A stretch of 64,000 nucleotides of DNA from Pseudoluteimonas sp044226035 (GTDB lineage: Bacteria; Pseudomonadota; Gammaproteobacteria; Xanthomonadales; Xanthomonadaceae). A program made the translations under genes and the position numbers. The stretch covers positions 25,294 to 89,293 of the forward strand of contig JBGAHT010000001.1 of the NCBI GenBank assembly GCA_044226035.1. The letters run 5' to 3'. Positions within the stretch are counted from its first letter, which is position 1. Every line of letters starts with the position of its first letter. The notes under the pieces were generated by a model that worked only from the letters and a program-made list of their open reading frames with translations, made no database searches and had not been told where the DNA came from. This document shows, piece after piece, positions 1 to 8,696 of this stretch.

Positions 1-1
1 G

Positions 2-562
2 GACGCGCTGCCGAAGAACAAGGTGCACATCAACCCGACCGGCAAGTTCGTGATCGGCGGCCCGGTGGGCGACTGCGGCCTGACCGGGCGCAAGATCATC
101 GTCGACAGCTACGGCGGCATGGCCCGCCACGGCGGCGGCGCGTTCTCGGGCAAGGATCCGTCCAAGGTGGATCGCTCGGCCGCCTACGCCGCGCGCTACG
201 TGGCCAAGAACATCGTCGCCGCCGGCCTGGCCGACAAGTGCGAGGTGCAGGTCAGCTACGCCATCGGGGTGGCCGAGCCGACCTCGATTTCGGTCACTAC
301 CTTCGGCACCGGCAAGGTGTCGGACGCGACCATCGAGAAGCTGATCCGCAAGCACTTCGACCTGCGTCCGTACGGGATCACCAGGATGCTCGACCTGGAG
401 CACCCGATCTACCAGCCGACCGCCAGCTACGGCCACTTCGGCCGCAAGCCGCGCGAGATCAGCTACGTGGACGGCGCGGGCAAGAAGCACACCGCCACCG
501 CGTTCTCGTGGGAAAAGACCGACAAGGCCGACGAGCTGCGCAAGGCCGCGAAGCTGAAGTGA
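2..562 (+). CDS. metK: S-adenosylmethionine synthetase, C-terminal part
   Basis: The 5' end lies outside the window; reading frame 2 is open from the first base to the TGA at 560-562 and gives about 186 residues. The enzyme makes SAM from methionine and ATP in the cytoplasm. The fragment carries conserved C-terminal MetK blocks: GGPVGDCGLTGRKIIVDSYG, then GGGAFSGKDPSKVDRSAAY with the Lys/Asp residues used in ATP and methionine binding, then the RPYGI segment near the end. It is followed by the SAH riboswitch and ahcY, so SAM synthesis sits next to SAH recycling. A methionine synthetase of another kind is not plausible. Confidence 0.97.
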   Translation, partial: DALPKNKVHINPTGKFVIGGPVGDCGLTGRKIIVDSYGGMARHGGGAFSGKDPSKVDRSAAYAARYVAKNIVAAGLADKCEVQVSYAIGVAEPTSISVTTFGTGKVSDATIEKLIRKHFDLRPYGITRMLDLEHPIYQPTASYGHFGRKPREISYVDGAGKKHTATAFSWEKTDKADELRKAAKLK

Positions 563-570
563 CACGAAGT

Positions 571-641
571 GTCATCCCGAGCATAGCGAGGGATCTGCTG
601 GCGGCTTGAAAAGCAGATTCCTCACTTCATTCGGAATGACA
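571..641. repeat. Dispersed inverted repeat, GTCAT...ATGAC type
   Basis: An imperfect palindrome that starts GTCATCCCGAG and ends CGGAATGAC, with inner arms around ggatctgct and agcagattcc. Similar GTCAT/ATGAC-ended elements occur at 2272, 32709, 56894 and 59012. It lies just after metK and may act as a transcription-attenuating hairpin. No coding role is seen. Confidence 0.7.
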
Positions 642-675
642 AGAGGTTGGACGCGCGGCGCAATGCCGCGCGCCC

Positions 676-760
676 TGCTCCATCGAGGGGCGCTGCAAGC
701 CCGGCACGCCGTGCAAGGGAACAGGCTCGATGGACGCGAACACGCAACGGCGCCCGTGAC
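676..760 (+). promoter_or_regulatory. S-adenosylhomocysteine (SAH) riboswitch
   Basis: The stretch has the hallmark blocks of the SAH riboswitch in order: GAGGGGCGCTGC, then ACAGGCTCG, then AACGGCGCCC. Two long-range pairings can be drawn: 680-687 (ccatcgag) with 726-733 (ctcgatgg), and 688-693 (gggcgc) with 750-755 (gcgccc); a small hairpin gcac-gcc-gtgc lies between. The element sits about 45 nt upstream of ahcY. In this class SAH binding raises expression of ahcY, so the cell clears SAH, the inhibitor of methyltransferases. Identification rests on motif and pairing seen by eye; the precise ends are approximate. Confidence 0.92.
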
Positions 761-802
761 TGCGAATCGCGAATCGCGCGGTTCCGACGACGGAGCAACA
801 AC

Positions 803-2260
803 ATGAACGCACAAGTGAAGACTTTCTCCCAGGATGGCGACTACAAGGTCGCCGACATTTCCCTGGCCGACTGGGGCCGCAAGGAAATCGACATCGCCGA
901 GCACGAGATGCCGGGCCTGATGTCGATCCGCCGCAAGTACGCGCCGCAGGCCCCGCTCAAGGGCGTGCGCGTCACCGGCTCGCTGCACATGACCATCCAG
1001 ACCGCGGTGCTGATCGAGACGCTGCGCGACATCGGCGCCGACGTGCGCTGGGCCTCGTGCAACATCTTCAGCACCCAGGACCACGCCGCCGCCGCGATCG
1101 CCGCCAGCGGCACGCCGGTGTTCGCGTGGAAGGGCGAATCGCTGGAGGAATACTGGGACTGCACGCTCAGCGCGCTGTCCTTCCCCGACGGCAAGGGCGG
1201 CTTCCTCGGCCCGCAGCTGGTGGTCGACGACGGCGGCGACGTCACCTTGCTGATCCACAAGGGCTACGAGCTCGAGAACGGCAGCGACTGGGTGGACACC
1301 GCGTCGGGCAACCACGAGGAGCAGGTGATCAAGGACCTGCTCAAGCGCGTGGCCAGGGAACGCCCCGGCTACTGGCACAAGGTCGTCGCCGACTGGAAGG
1401 GCGTTTCGGAAGAAACCACCACCGGCGTGCACCGCCTCTACCAGCTGGCCGAGCAGGGCAAGCTGCTGGTCCCGGCGATCAACGTCAACGACTCGGTGAC
1501 GAAGTCGAAGTTCGACAACCTCTACGGCTGCCGCGAATCGCTGGCCGACGGCCTCAAGCGCGCGATGGACGTGATGCTCGCCGGCAAGGTCGCGGTGGTC
1601 TGCGGCTACGGCGACGTCGGCAAGGGCTCGGCGCATTCGCTGCGCGCCTACGGCGCGCGCGTCGTCGTCACCGAGATCGACCCGATCTGCGCGCTGCAGG
1701 CGGCGATGGAGGGCTTCGAGGTGAAGCCGGTGGAGGACACCCTCGGCACCGCCGACATCTACGTCACCACCACCGGCAACAAGGACATCATCACCCTCGA
1801 GCACATGAAGGCGATGAAGGACCAGGCCATCGTCTGCAACATCGGCCACTTCGACAACGAGATCCAGGTCGATGCGCTCTACGCCAGCGGCGCGACCAAG
1901 ACCAACATCAAGCCGCAGGTCGACAAGTTCACGTTCCCCGCTTCTGACGGCACGCCCGGCAACTCGATCTTCCTGCTGGCCGAGGGCCGCCTGGTCAACC
2001 TCGGCTGCGCCACCGGCCACCCGAGCTTCGTGATGTCGAACTCGTTCTCCAACCAGACCCTCGCCCAGATCGACCTGTGGGCGAACAAGGATGCGTACGA
2101 GAGCAAGGTCTACATCCTGCCGAAGAAGCTGGACGAGGAAGTCGCGCGCCTGCACCTGGAGAAGATCGGGGTGAAGCTGACGAAGCTGACGCAGTCGCAG
2201 GCCGACTACCTCGGCGTCGCGGTCGAAGGCCCGTACAAGCCGGAGCATTACCGCTACTGA
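803..2260 (+). CDS. ahcY: Adenosylhomocysteinase
   Basis: Predicted 485-residue cytoplasmic NAD-dependent enzyme that splits S-adenosylhomocysteine into adenosine and homocysteine. The open frame extends back to 647, but that part overlaps the riboswitch, so ATG 803 is chosen. Diagnostic parts are the substrate-binding GSLHMTIQTAVLIETL block near residue 55, the NAD-binding VCGYGDVGKGSA Rossmann motif, and the C-terminal KPEHYRY ending typical of the family. It is placed between metK and metF, completing the SAM-SAH-homocysteine-methionine cycle. Expression is expected to follow SAH level through the upstream riboswitch. Confidence 0.98.
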   Translation: MNAQVKTFSQDGDYKVADISLADWGRKEIDIAEHEMPGLMSIRRKYAPQAPLKGVRVTGSLHMTIQTAVLIETLRDIGADVRWASCNIFSTQDHAAAAIAASGTPVFAWKGESLEEYWDCTLSALSFPDGKGGFLGPQLVVDDGGDVTLLIHKGYELENGSDWVDTASGNHEEQVIKDLLKRVARERPGYWHKVVADWKGVSEETTTGVHRLYQLAEQGKLLVPAINVNDSVTKSKFDNLYGCRESLADGLKRAMDVMLAGKVAVVCGYGDVGKGSAHSLRAYGARVVVTEIDPICALQAAMEGFEVKPVEDTLGTADIYVTTTGNKDIITLEHMKAMKDQAIVCNIGHFDNEIQVDALYASGATKTNIKPQVDKFTFPASDGTPGNSIFLLAEGRLVNLGCATGHPSFVMSNSFSNQTLAQIDLWANKDAYESKVYILPKKLDEEVARLHLEKIGVKLTKLTQSQADYLGVAVEGPYKPEHYRY

Positions 2261-2271
2261 TGTTTTCCGCT

Positions 2272-2350
2272 CGTCGCCCCCGCGAAAGCGGGGGCCCAGC
2301 GTCTTCGCTTCCGCGAAAAAACTGGATTCCCGCTTTCGCGGGAATGACGG
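2272..2350. repeat. Dispersed inverted repeat between ahcY and metF
   Basis: Two hairpins face each other: gcccccgcgaaagcgggggc at 2275-2294 and ttcccgctttcgcgggaa near 2327-2344, with a shared cccag/ctgga pair inside, ending in ATGACGG. It belongs to the same GTCAT/ATGAC-ended family as the elements at 56894 and 59012. Confidence 0.7.
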
Positions 2351-2381
2351 CCCGAAGCACACGGCACCCACGGAGTTCCGC

Positions 2382-3227
2382 ATGGCCGTCAGCGTTCCCG
2401 TCTCCTTCGAGTTCTACCCGCCCAAGACCGACGAGCAGCGCGTGCAGCTCGACCGCACGGTCGGCAAGCTCAAAACGCATGCGCCGCAATTCATGTCGGT
2501 CACCTTCGGCGCCGGCGGATCGACCCTGAGCCATACGCCGGAAACCGTGCAGCGCCTGCGCAGCGAGCACGGCGTCGCCGGCGTGCCGCACATCACCTGC
2601 GTCGGCGGCAACCGCGAGGAAATCCGCGCGCTGCTCAAGCTCTACCGCGCGCTCGGCTGCGACCGCGTGGTCGCGCTGCGCGGCGACACGCCCTCGGGCA
2701 TGGTGCGCAGCGGCGACCTGCGCTACGCCAGCGAGCTGGTGGCGCTGATCCGCGGCGAACACGGCGATCATTTCCACATCGAGGTCGCGGCCTATCCGGA
2801 AACCCATCCGCAGGCCGGCGACGCGCTCGCCGACCTGCGCAATTTCAGGACCAAGGTCGAGGCCGGCGCCGACGGCGCGATCACCCAGTACTTCTACAAC
2901 ACCGACGCGTACTTCCGCTTCGTCGACGATGCGCGCGCGCTCGGCATCGAGGTGCCGATCGTGCCCGGGATCATGCCGATCTCCAACTTCAGCCAGCTCA
3001 AGCGCTTCTCCGAAGCCTGCGGCGCCGAGATCCCGCGCTGGATCGGCCAGCGCATGCGCGCCTACGGCGACGACGCGGACGCGATCCGCGAATTCGCCTC
3101 GGATTTCATCGCGCGGATGTGCGAACGCCTGGTCGCGGGCGGCGCGCCCGGGCTGCACTTCTACACGCTCAACCTGTCCAAGCCGACGCTGGCGGTGCTG
3201 CAACGACTCGGCGCGGCGCGGGCGTAA
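2382..3227 (+). CDS. metF: 5,10-methylenetetrahydrofolate reductase
   Basis: 281 residues, normal length for the bacterial FAD enzyme that reduces 5,10-methylene-THF to 5-methyl-THF for homocysteine remethylation. Visible features are the N-terminal SFEFYPPKTD strand with the catalytic-region Glu, the SVTFGAGGST loop, the HITCVGG motif, the LRGDTP segment and the VPGIMPISNFSQLKRF block. ATG 2382 follows a repeat element rather than an obvious strong ribosome site. It lies 121 bp after ahcY on the same strand, so it may be co-expressed or have its own promoter. The product feeds the same methyl cycle as metK and ahcY. Confidence 0.97.
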   Translation: MAVSVPVSFEFYPPKTDEQRVQLDRTVGKLKTHAPQFMSVTFGAGGSTLSHTPETVQRLRSEHGVAGVPHITCVGGNREEIRALLKLYRALGCDRVVALRGDTPSGMVRSGDLRYASELVALIRGEHGDHFHIEVAAYPETHPQAGDALADLRNFRTKVEAGADGAITQYFYNTDAYFRFVDDARALGIEVPIVPGIMPISNFSQLKRFSEACGAEIPRWIGQRMRAYGDDADAIREFASDFIARMCERLVAGGAPGLHFYTLNLSKPTLAVLQRLGAARA

Positions 3228-3271
3228 CCACGCCGCTTCCACCGCCCTGCGGCAAGGACTAGTCTGGCGCG

Positions 3272-3859
3272 ATGCGCCCGCCCCGCGCCATGTTCCTGAC
3301 CGGCCTGCTGCTGCCCGCCTGCGCGGCCGTGCTCTCGGCCACGATTCCGGCCGCGACCGCGCGCGCGGAAGTGCACCGCTGCACCGCCCCGGGCGGCGAG
3401 AGCATCTACACCGACAAATCCTGCAGCGCCATCGGCGCGATCGATCGCCTGCCGCGGGCGCAGGACGGGCCGGCGAGCGCATCGCGGCTGTACCGCAGCG
3501 GCTGTTCGCGCACCCTGCAGGACCTGGTGTACGAGCTCACCTCGGCGATCGACAGCCGCGACGTCAACCGCCTCGCCGGCATCTACGACTGGAACGGCAT
3601 GTCCACCTCGAACGCGTACGCGGTGATGGACCGGCTCGATGCGATCGCGCAGCGGCCGCTGGTCGACGTGTTGCCGGTGGTGCCGCGCGCGCCCGACGAA
3701 GACGGCACCCTGGTCGACGGCGAGTACTACCCGCAGGAGGCGGTGCGCCGCGCGCCGGTGGGCCTGCGCCTGGAACAGACCATCGGCAAGTCCGCCACGC
3801 CTTCGCGCACCGTGCTCGGCCTGCGCCGCTACATGGATTGCTGGTGGGTGCGGCTGTAG
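3272..3859 (+). CDS. Secreted protein with DUF4124-like N-terminus
   Basis: 195 residues with a signal peptide (hydrophobic core LTGLLLPACAAVLSA, cleavage probably after the ATARA region). The mature start, EVHRCTAPGGESIYTDKSC, resembles the DUF4124 pattern of short cysteine-containing exported proteins in Xanthomonads. The remaining part contains paired cysteines (SGCSRTLQ and MDCWWVRL) and no catalytic motif that I recognise. A second in-frame ATG at 3290 would shorten the n-region. It ends 3 bp from the convergent ilvE. Function unknown. Confidence 0.75.
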   Translation: MRPPRAMFLTGLLLPACAAVLSATIPAATARAEVHRCTAPGGESIYTDKSCSAIGAIDRLPRAQDGPASASRLYRSGCSRTLQDLVYELTSAIDSRDVNRLAGIYDWNGMSTSNAYAVMDRLDAIAQRPLVDVLPVVPRAPDEDGTLVDGEYYPQEAVRRAPVGLRLEQTIGKSATPSRTVLGLRRYMDCWWVRL

Positions 3860-3862
3860 CGG

Positions 3863-4966
3863 CTAGTACAGCCTGGCCAGCCAGCCATGGCGGTCGGGCA
3901 CGCGGCCGTACTGGATGTCGGTCAGTTCGTTGCGGATCGACATCGTGACCGCGCCGGCCGGGGCGTGGATGTCGCCGACCGAGAAGTCTTTGCCCTTCAG
4001 TTCGCCGATGGGCGTGACCACCGCGGCGGTGCCGCAGGCGAAGGCTTCGGCGATCTCGCCCGACGCCACGCCGTCCTTCCATTCGTCGATGGACACCTTG
4101 CGTTCCTCGACGCGCATGCCGCGATCGCGCGCCAGCTGCAGGATGCTGGAACGGGTGATGCCGTCGAGGATGCTGCCGGACAGGGCCGGGGTGACGATGC
4201 GGCCATCGCCGTAGACGAGGAACACGTTCATGCCACCGAGTTCTTCCAGGTACCTGCCCTCGACCGGATCGAGGAACAGCACCTGCGAGCAACCGTTCTC
4301 GCGGGCTTCCAGCTGCGGCAGCAGCGAGGCGGCGTAGTTGCCGCCGCACTTGGCCGCGCCGGTGCCGCCCTTGGCCGCGCGCGCGTAGTCCTGCGACAGC
4401 CAGATCGACACCGGCGCCACGCCCTTGGCGAAATACGCGCCGGCCGGGCTGGCGATGACGTGGTAGGACACCGCGTTCGCCGCGCGCACGCCGAGGAACG
4501 CCTCGGTCGCGATCATGAACGGGCGGAAGTAGAGGCTGGTTTCCGGCTTCGACGGCACCCAGTCGTGGTCGACGGCGATCAGCTGGCGCAGCGATTCGAC
4601 GAACTCGGCCACCGGCAACTGCGGCAACGCCAGTCGCGCGGCGGAATGTTGCAGGCGCGCGCCGTTGGCCTGGGGACGGAAGGTCCAGATGGAACCGTCG
4701 GCGTGGCGATAGGCCTTGATGCCTTCGAAGATTTCCTGGCCGTAGTGCAGCACCGCCGCGGCCGGATCCAGCGCCAGCGGTCCATAGGCTTCGACCCGCG
4801 CATCGTGCCAGCCGCGCGCCTTGTCCCATTCGATGCTGACCATGTGGTCGGTGAAGACGTTGCCGAACCCGAGCTCGCCGGCGAGGATTTCCGCGCGCTG
4901 CTCCGCGCTGCGTGCGTGACGGGACGGCGTGACGCGATAGGCCAGCGGGGCGGCGAGAGTGTTCAT
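3863..4966 (-). CDS. ilvE: Branched-chain amino acid aminotransferase
   Basis: 367 residues from ATG 4966; an upstream extension of the frame to 5173 overlaps the histidine kinase 3' end and is rejected. Fold-type IV PLP enzyme that interconverts branched-chain amino acids and 2-oxo acids with glutamate/2-oxoglutarate. Motifs: GQEIFEGIKAYR near residue 80, RPFMIATE, the PLP lysine region GAAKCGGNYAAS, and EELGGMNVF. These are typical of the longer, eukaryote-like BCAT group. It stands alone, transcribed away from the two-component genes' direction of flow but on the same strand, with 67 bp between. Confidence 0.95.
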   Translation of the reverse strand: MNTLAAPLAYRVTPSRHARSAEQRAEILAGELGFGNVFTDHMVSIEWDKARGWHDARVEAYGPLALDPAAAVLHYGQEIFEGIKAYRHADGSIWTFRPQANGARLQHSAARLALPQLPVAEFVESLRQLIAVDHDWVPSKPETSLYFRPFMIATEAFLGVRAANAVSYHVIASPAGAYFAKGVAPVSIWLSQDYARAAKGGTGAAKCGGNYAASLLPQLEARENGCSQVLFLDPVEGRYLEELGGMNVFLVYGDGRIVTPALSGSILDGITRSSILQLARDRGMRVEERKVSIDEWKDGVASGEIAEAFACGTAAVVTPIGELKGKDFSVGDIHAPAGAVTMSIRNELTDIQYGRVPDRHGWLARLY

Positions 4967-5033
4967 GCGGGAATCCGTGGGATCTGCCCGCGCATTATGC
5001 CGCCGAAGCACCGCCGGCGCCCCGCGCCGCGCC

Positions 5034-6356
5034 CTATGCCGCCGGCGAGAACCGCAGCGTCGCCACCACCCCGCGCGCGTCGCCCGGCCGCACCTGCACG
5101 CTCCAGCCGTACAGTTCGCACAGGCGGCGCACGATCGACAGGCCGATGCCGCCGCCCTGCGAGTGCTCCGCATGCGTGCCGCGGTAGCCGCGTTCGAACA
5201 GCCGCGCCGCGTCCTCGGCGCTGAGCCCGGGGCCGCTGTCCACCACCTCCACCGCGCCCGGCAGCAGCCGCACCACCACTTCGCCCGAAGGCGTGTACTT
5301 CACCGCGTTGCCGACGAGGTTGCCGAGCGCGACGTTGACCGCGGCCTCCGGCGCGTGCACGCGCTGTTCGACGCCGCCTTCCAGGCGCAGTTCCAGCGGC
5401 TTGCCGCCGAGCTGCGCGCGGTGCGCGTCCAGCAATTGTTCCGCGACCCTGCCCACATCCGTGTCGCCCTGCCCGCGTTCGTTGCGCGAGAGCAGCAGCA
5501 GCGCGTTGATGAGGTCGGTGCACTGCGCTTCCGCGCGCTGGATGCGCTGCAGGCGGTTGCGGGTCTTGTCGTCGAGGTCGGGCCGCGACAGCGACAGCTC
5601 CACCGCGCCCTTGATCACCGCCAGCGGCGTGCGCAGCTCGTGGCTGACGTCGGCGTTGAACTCGCGGTCGCGCTTCACCACTTCGGTCAGGCGCGAGGAA
5701 TAGTCGTCCAGCGCCTTCGCCAGCTCGCCGACCTCGTCGTCGGGGAAATGCGTCGCCAGCGCCTCGGGTTGCGAACTGCTGCCGGACCCGCGCAGGCGTT
5801 GCGCCAGCTCCGTCACCGGGCTCATCACCCGCGACGCCGCCCACCAGCCGATCAACAGCGACACCACGGCGGACAATATTCCCACCAACAGGATCAACGC
5901 GTATTCCAGCCTAGTCTGGCTTTCGCGCTCCTCGGCGATGTCGTAAGCCAGGAAGAACCAGTATTTGGGATCCTTCCTGACAGCGAGTTTGTAGACCCGT
6001 TTGCTTCCGTCCGGCGAAATCGCCGACAGTTCGTGGACGCCGTTCGTCAAACCGCGCCATTCCGGCGGAACGCGCTCCAGCCGCTCCGTACTGAACATCT
6101 TCCCCTGGATCTTCTCGAACGGAATGCCGATCGCATTCGGATCGCGGTAGAACCCGTCGGCGAAAAGATTGTTGTTCCGCGTCAGCGCGTCTGAAATGAC
6201 CCTGCTTTCGACGTTGTTCTGGACAATGAAGGTCGCGGCGGCGATGAATGCCGAGAGGAACACACCGAACAGAAGGAAGGACAGGATGAGGCGGGTGCGC
6301 AGCCGCCGGCGGTAACGCGGCTTGCGCCGGGACGCGGCGTTGTCAGGCGTTGGCAT
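5034..6356 (-). CDS. Membrane sensor histidine kinase
   Basis: 440 residues. Two transmembrane segments (about residues 22-45 and 152-174) enclose a periplasmic sensor of about 105 residues, followed by HAMP, a dimerisation helix with the H-box FNADVSHELRTPLAVIKG, and an ATPase domain with N-box NLVGNAVKYT and G-boxes VVDSGPGL and GGGIGLSIVRRL. The start overlaps the response regulator stop by 14 bp, so the two are translationally coupled. The pair resembles ColS/ColR or other OmpR-class systems, but the signal cannot be told from sequence. The ligand-binding domain has no motif I recognise. Confidence 0.94.
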   Translation of the reverse strand: MPTPDNAASRRKPRYRRRLRTRLILSFLLFGVFLSAFIAAATFIVQNNVESRVISDALTRNNNLFADGFYRDPNAIGIPFEKIQGKMFSTERLERVPPEWRGLTNGVHELSAISPDGSKRVYKLAVRKDPKYWFFLAYDIAEERESQTRLEYALILLVGILSAVVSLLIGWWAASRVMSPVTELAQRLRGSGSSSQPEALATHFPDDEVGELAKALDDYSSRLTEVVKRDREFNADVSHELRTPLAVIKGAVELSLSRPDLDDKTRNRLQRIQRAEAQCTDLINALLLLSRNERGQGDTDVGRVAEQLLDAHRAQLGGKPLELRLEGGVEQRVHAPEAAVNVALGNLVGNAVKYTPSGEVVVRLLPGAVEVVDSGPGLSAEDAARLFERGYRGTHAEHSQGGGIGLSIVRRLCELYGWSVQVRPGDARGVVATLRFSPAA

Positions 6357-7026
6357 CGGGTGCGGCGATCCGGTAGCCGATGCCGTGCCGGGTCTGGATC
6401 AGCGGCACGCCGAACGGCTTGTCCACCACCGCGCGCAGGCCGTGGATGTGCACGCGCAGCGAATCCGAATCCGGCAGTTCCTCGCCCCAGACGCGGGTCT
6501 CGAGGTCCTGCCGCGTCACCACCGCGGGCGAGGCTTCCATCAGCGCCTGCAGGATCTTCAGCGCGGTCGGGTTGAGCTGCAGCAGCTTGCCCTGCCGCCG
6601 CACTTCCAGCGTGTCGAGGTTGTACTCGAGGTCGGCGACGTCGAGCACGCGCGTCAGCGGGCCCTTGCCCCGGCGCGACAGCGCGTTGAGCCGCACCTCG
6701 ACTTCCTGCAGCGCGAACGGCTTGATCAGGTAGTCGTCGGCGCCCGAATCGAAGCCCGCGAGCTTGTTCTCCAGCGTGTCGCGCGCGGTCAGCATCAGCA
6801 CCGGCGTCTGCTTGCGCGCGTCGTTGCGCAGCTTGCGGCAGACCTCGAGCCCGTCCATGCCGGGCAGGTTGAGGTCGAGCACGATCGCGTCGAAATCGTT
6901 CACCACCGCGAGGTGAAGGCCGGTCACGCCATCGGCGGCGAAGTCGACGGTGTGCCCGCGTTCCTCGAGGTAATCGCCGAGGTTGGCGGCGATGTCCTGG
7001 TTGTCTTCGATGACGAGGATGCGCAT
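6343..7026 (-). CDS. OmpR/PhoB-class response regulator
   Basis: 227 residues from ATG 7026. The receiver domain has the acidic pocket near MRILVIEDNQD, the phospho-acceptor aspartate in IVLDLNLPGMDG, the switch Thr in MLTARD and the Lys in YLIKPFA. A winged-helix DNA-binding domain fills residues about 130-222, ending in the family wing VPLIQTRHGIGYRI. It is the first gene of the two-gene operon with the histidine kinase. Its overall look is ColR-like, but the assignment to ColR is only a resemblance. It probably controls envelope genes elsewhere. Confidence 0.94.
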   Translation of the reverse strand: MRILVIEDNQDIAANLGDYLEERGHTVDFAADGVTGLHLAVVNDFDAIVLDLNLPGMDGLEVCRKLRNDARKQTPVLMLTARDTLENKLAGFDSGADDYLIKPFALQEVEVRLNALSRRGKGPLTRVLDVADLEYNLDTLEVRRQGKLLQLNPTALKILQALMEASPAVVTRQDLETRVWGEELPDSDSLRVHIHGLRAVVDKPFGVPLIQTRHGIGYRIAAPDANA

Positions 7027-7132
7027 CGGCTGGCTCCGTGGAATCCCAAGTAAGACCGCCGGCCATGGCTGCGGTTCCGCGCTGCGGACGCCCGATTCTG
7101 GCACAGCCGCCATCGGCGGCGTTGCGCGGGGT

Positions 7133-8044
7133 TCAGGCGGCGCGGCCTCCGCGCCGGCGCGAGGCGGGATGCGGGCCGGAGGCGGCCGAGTGCTCGATGA
7201 TCGCGCGGGCGATGTCGACGCCGGTGGCGGCCTCGATGCCCTCCAGCCCCGGCGAGGAATTGATCTCCAGCACCAGCGGGCCGCGTTTGGAGCGGATCAG
7301 GTCCACGCCGGCCACGCCCAGGCCGATGACGCCGGCCGCGCGCACCGCCACTTCCTGCTCGATGCGCGAGGGCGCGACCGCCTTCGCGCTGCCGCCGCGA
7401 TGCAGGTTGGAACGGAAATCGCCCTCCGGCGCCTGCCGGCGCATCGCCGCGACCACCTTGCCGCCGACCACGAAGCAGCGCAGGTCGGCGCCGCGCGCCT
7501 CGGCCACGAATTCCTGCACGAGGAAATTCGCGTACAGGCCGCGCAGCGCCTCGACCACGCTGCGCGAGGAGGAAAGCTTTTCCGCCAGCATCACGCCCGC
7601 GCCCTGCGTGCCTTCGTTGAGCTTGATCACGTGCGGCGGCGGCCCGAGCATCGACAGCAGGTCGGCGGTGTCGTCGGGGTTGTCGCCGAATACGGTGACC
7701 GGCAGGCCGATGCCCTGCGCCGCGAGCAACTGGTGGCAGCGCAGCTTGTCGCGCGCGCGCGCGATCGCGTCGGACGGATTCGGCGTGTAGCTGCCCATCA
7801 GCTCGAACTGGCGCAGCACGGCGGTGCCGTAGCGGGTGATGGACGCGCCGACGCGCGGGATCACCGCGCCGTAGCCGGCGATCGGCCGGCCCTTGTAGTG
7901 CATGTCGAAGCCTTCGCTGCTGATGCGCATGTAGCAGCGCAGCGGATCGAGCACGCGCACGCTGTGGCCGAGCGTGCGCGCGGCCTCGACCAGGCGCCGG
8001 GTCGAATACAGCTTGGCGTTGCGCGAGAGGATGGCGAGCTTCAT
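7133..8044 (-). CDS. rimK: ATP-grasp ligase, RimK family
   Basis: 303 residues from ATG 8044. RimK-type ATP-grasp proteins add glutamate to the C-terminus of ribosomal protein S6 or to related acceptors. Visible features are the N-terminal KLAILSRN strand, the ATP-grasp lysine in VIKLNEGTQGAGV, and the metal-binding LVLEINSSPGLEGIE ending. The start overlaps the upstream gene stop as ATGA, showing coupling to the retropepsin-like protein. The last 15 residues are Arg-rich and not conserved in the family. Confidence 0.93.
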   Translation of the reverse strand: MKLAILSRNAKLYSTRRLVEAARTLGHSVRVLDPLRCYMRISSEGFDMHYKGRPIAGYGAVIPRVGASITRYGTAVLRQFELMGSYTPNPSDAIARARDKLRCHQLLAAQGIGLPVTVFGDNPDDTADLLSMLGPPPHVIKLNEGTQGAGVMLAEKLSSSRSVVEALRGLYANFLVQEFVAEARGADLRCFVVGGKVVAAMRRQAPEGDFRSNLHRGGSAKAVAPSRIEQEVAVRAAGVIGLGVAGVDLIRSKRGPLVLEINSSPGLEGIEAATGVDIARAIIEHSAASGPHPASRRRGGRAA

Positions 8045-8469
8045 GCGCGGACCGGCTTCGGGTGGAGGAAGGAGCGTGCGGGATCGACCGTGAACGCACC
8101 GCCCAACGCGCTGCGCCCGACCAGCAACGGGAACAGCATGCCGCCGCGGTCGGCCAGGTTGATTTCGACCGGCCGCGCCTGCCCGGCCAGCCACAGCGTG
8201 GTGCGCAGGAACGGGCGCAGGCCACGGTGCCCGCCGGAATCGACCACCTCGCGTTCGTCGACCAGCGGCGCCGCCGCCTCGACCATGCGCACCCGTTTCC
8301 GGCCGCAGCGGACGCGGAACCCGATCCAGGGCGCGCCGCCTTCGGCGAAGCGCCACGATGCGTCGACGTGCAGCGCGCAACTGCGCGCGCCGGTATCGAT
8401 CTTGGCCCGCATCCGCGGCAAGCCGAGTTCCGGCAGCACCGCCCACTCGCGCCAGCCCAGTTCGATCAT
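8041..8469 (-). CDS. RimK-linked retropepsin-like (Zn_protease family) protein
   Basis: 142 residues from ATG 8469; the frame runs further upstream into the tRNA gene, so the later ATG is used. The protein carries the aspartic-protease-like signature KIDTGARSCALH around residue 25, the mark of the ATP-dependent zinc protease/RimB-type family (PF05618) that is usually next to rimK. It is coupled to rimK by a 4-bp ATGA overlap. Role is inferred: trimming or modulation of glutamylated substrates made by RimK. Whether it binds zinc is not shown by the sequence. Confidence 0.85.
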   Translation of the reverse strand: MIELGWREWAVLPELGLPRMRAKIDTGARSCALHVDASWRFAEGGAPWIGFRVRCGRKRVRMVEAAAPLVDEREVVDSGGHRGLRPFLRTTLWLAGQARPVEINLADRGGMLFPLLVGRSALGGAFTVDPARSFLHPKPVRA

Positions 8470-8532
8470 GCGGCGCCTCGTTACCGAAACGAAACGGCGG
8501 CGGATCCACGGGATCCGCCGCCTGCGGCGATT

Positions 8533-8606
8533 TGGAGCGGGTGATGGGAATCGAACCCACGCTAGCAGCTTGGGAAGCTGCAGTTCTACCATTGAACTAC
8601 ACCCGC
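8533..8606 (-). tRNA. tRNA-Gly, anticodon CCC
   Basis: Reading the minus strand from 8606, the acceptor stem GCGGGTG pairs with CACCCGC at the 3' end, followed by discriminator T and an encoded CCA (to 8533). The anticodon stem gcagc/gctgc holds the loop ttcccaa with anticodon CCC, reading GGG. The T-arm has the normal GGTTCGAATCCC-like sequence. The cloverleaf is complete, so the gene looks functional. Confidence 0.95.
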
Positions 8607-8696
8607 GCAGGTCGGCAGTCTAGGACCGCCGCGCGGTGCTGGCAACGCGGCGCGAACACTCCTTCGCGGAGCGCCCGCGCCGCGTCACGGTTCGGT

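Noticed and set aside
8041..8592. Longer start for the retropepsin-like protein at 8592
   Set aside because: The extension would run through the tRNA-Gly gene and adds Arg-rich text not typical of the family.
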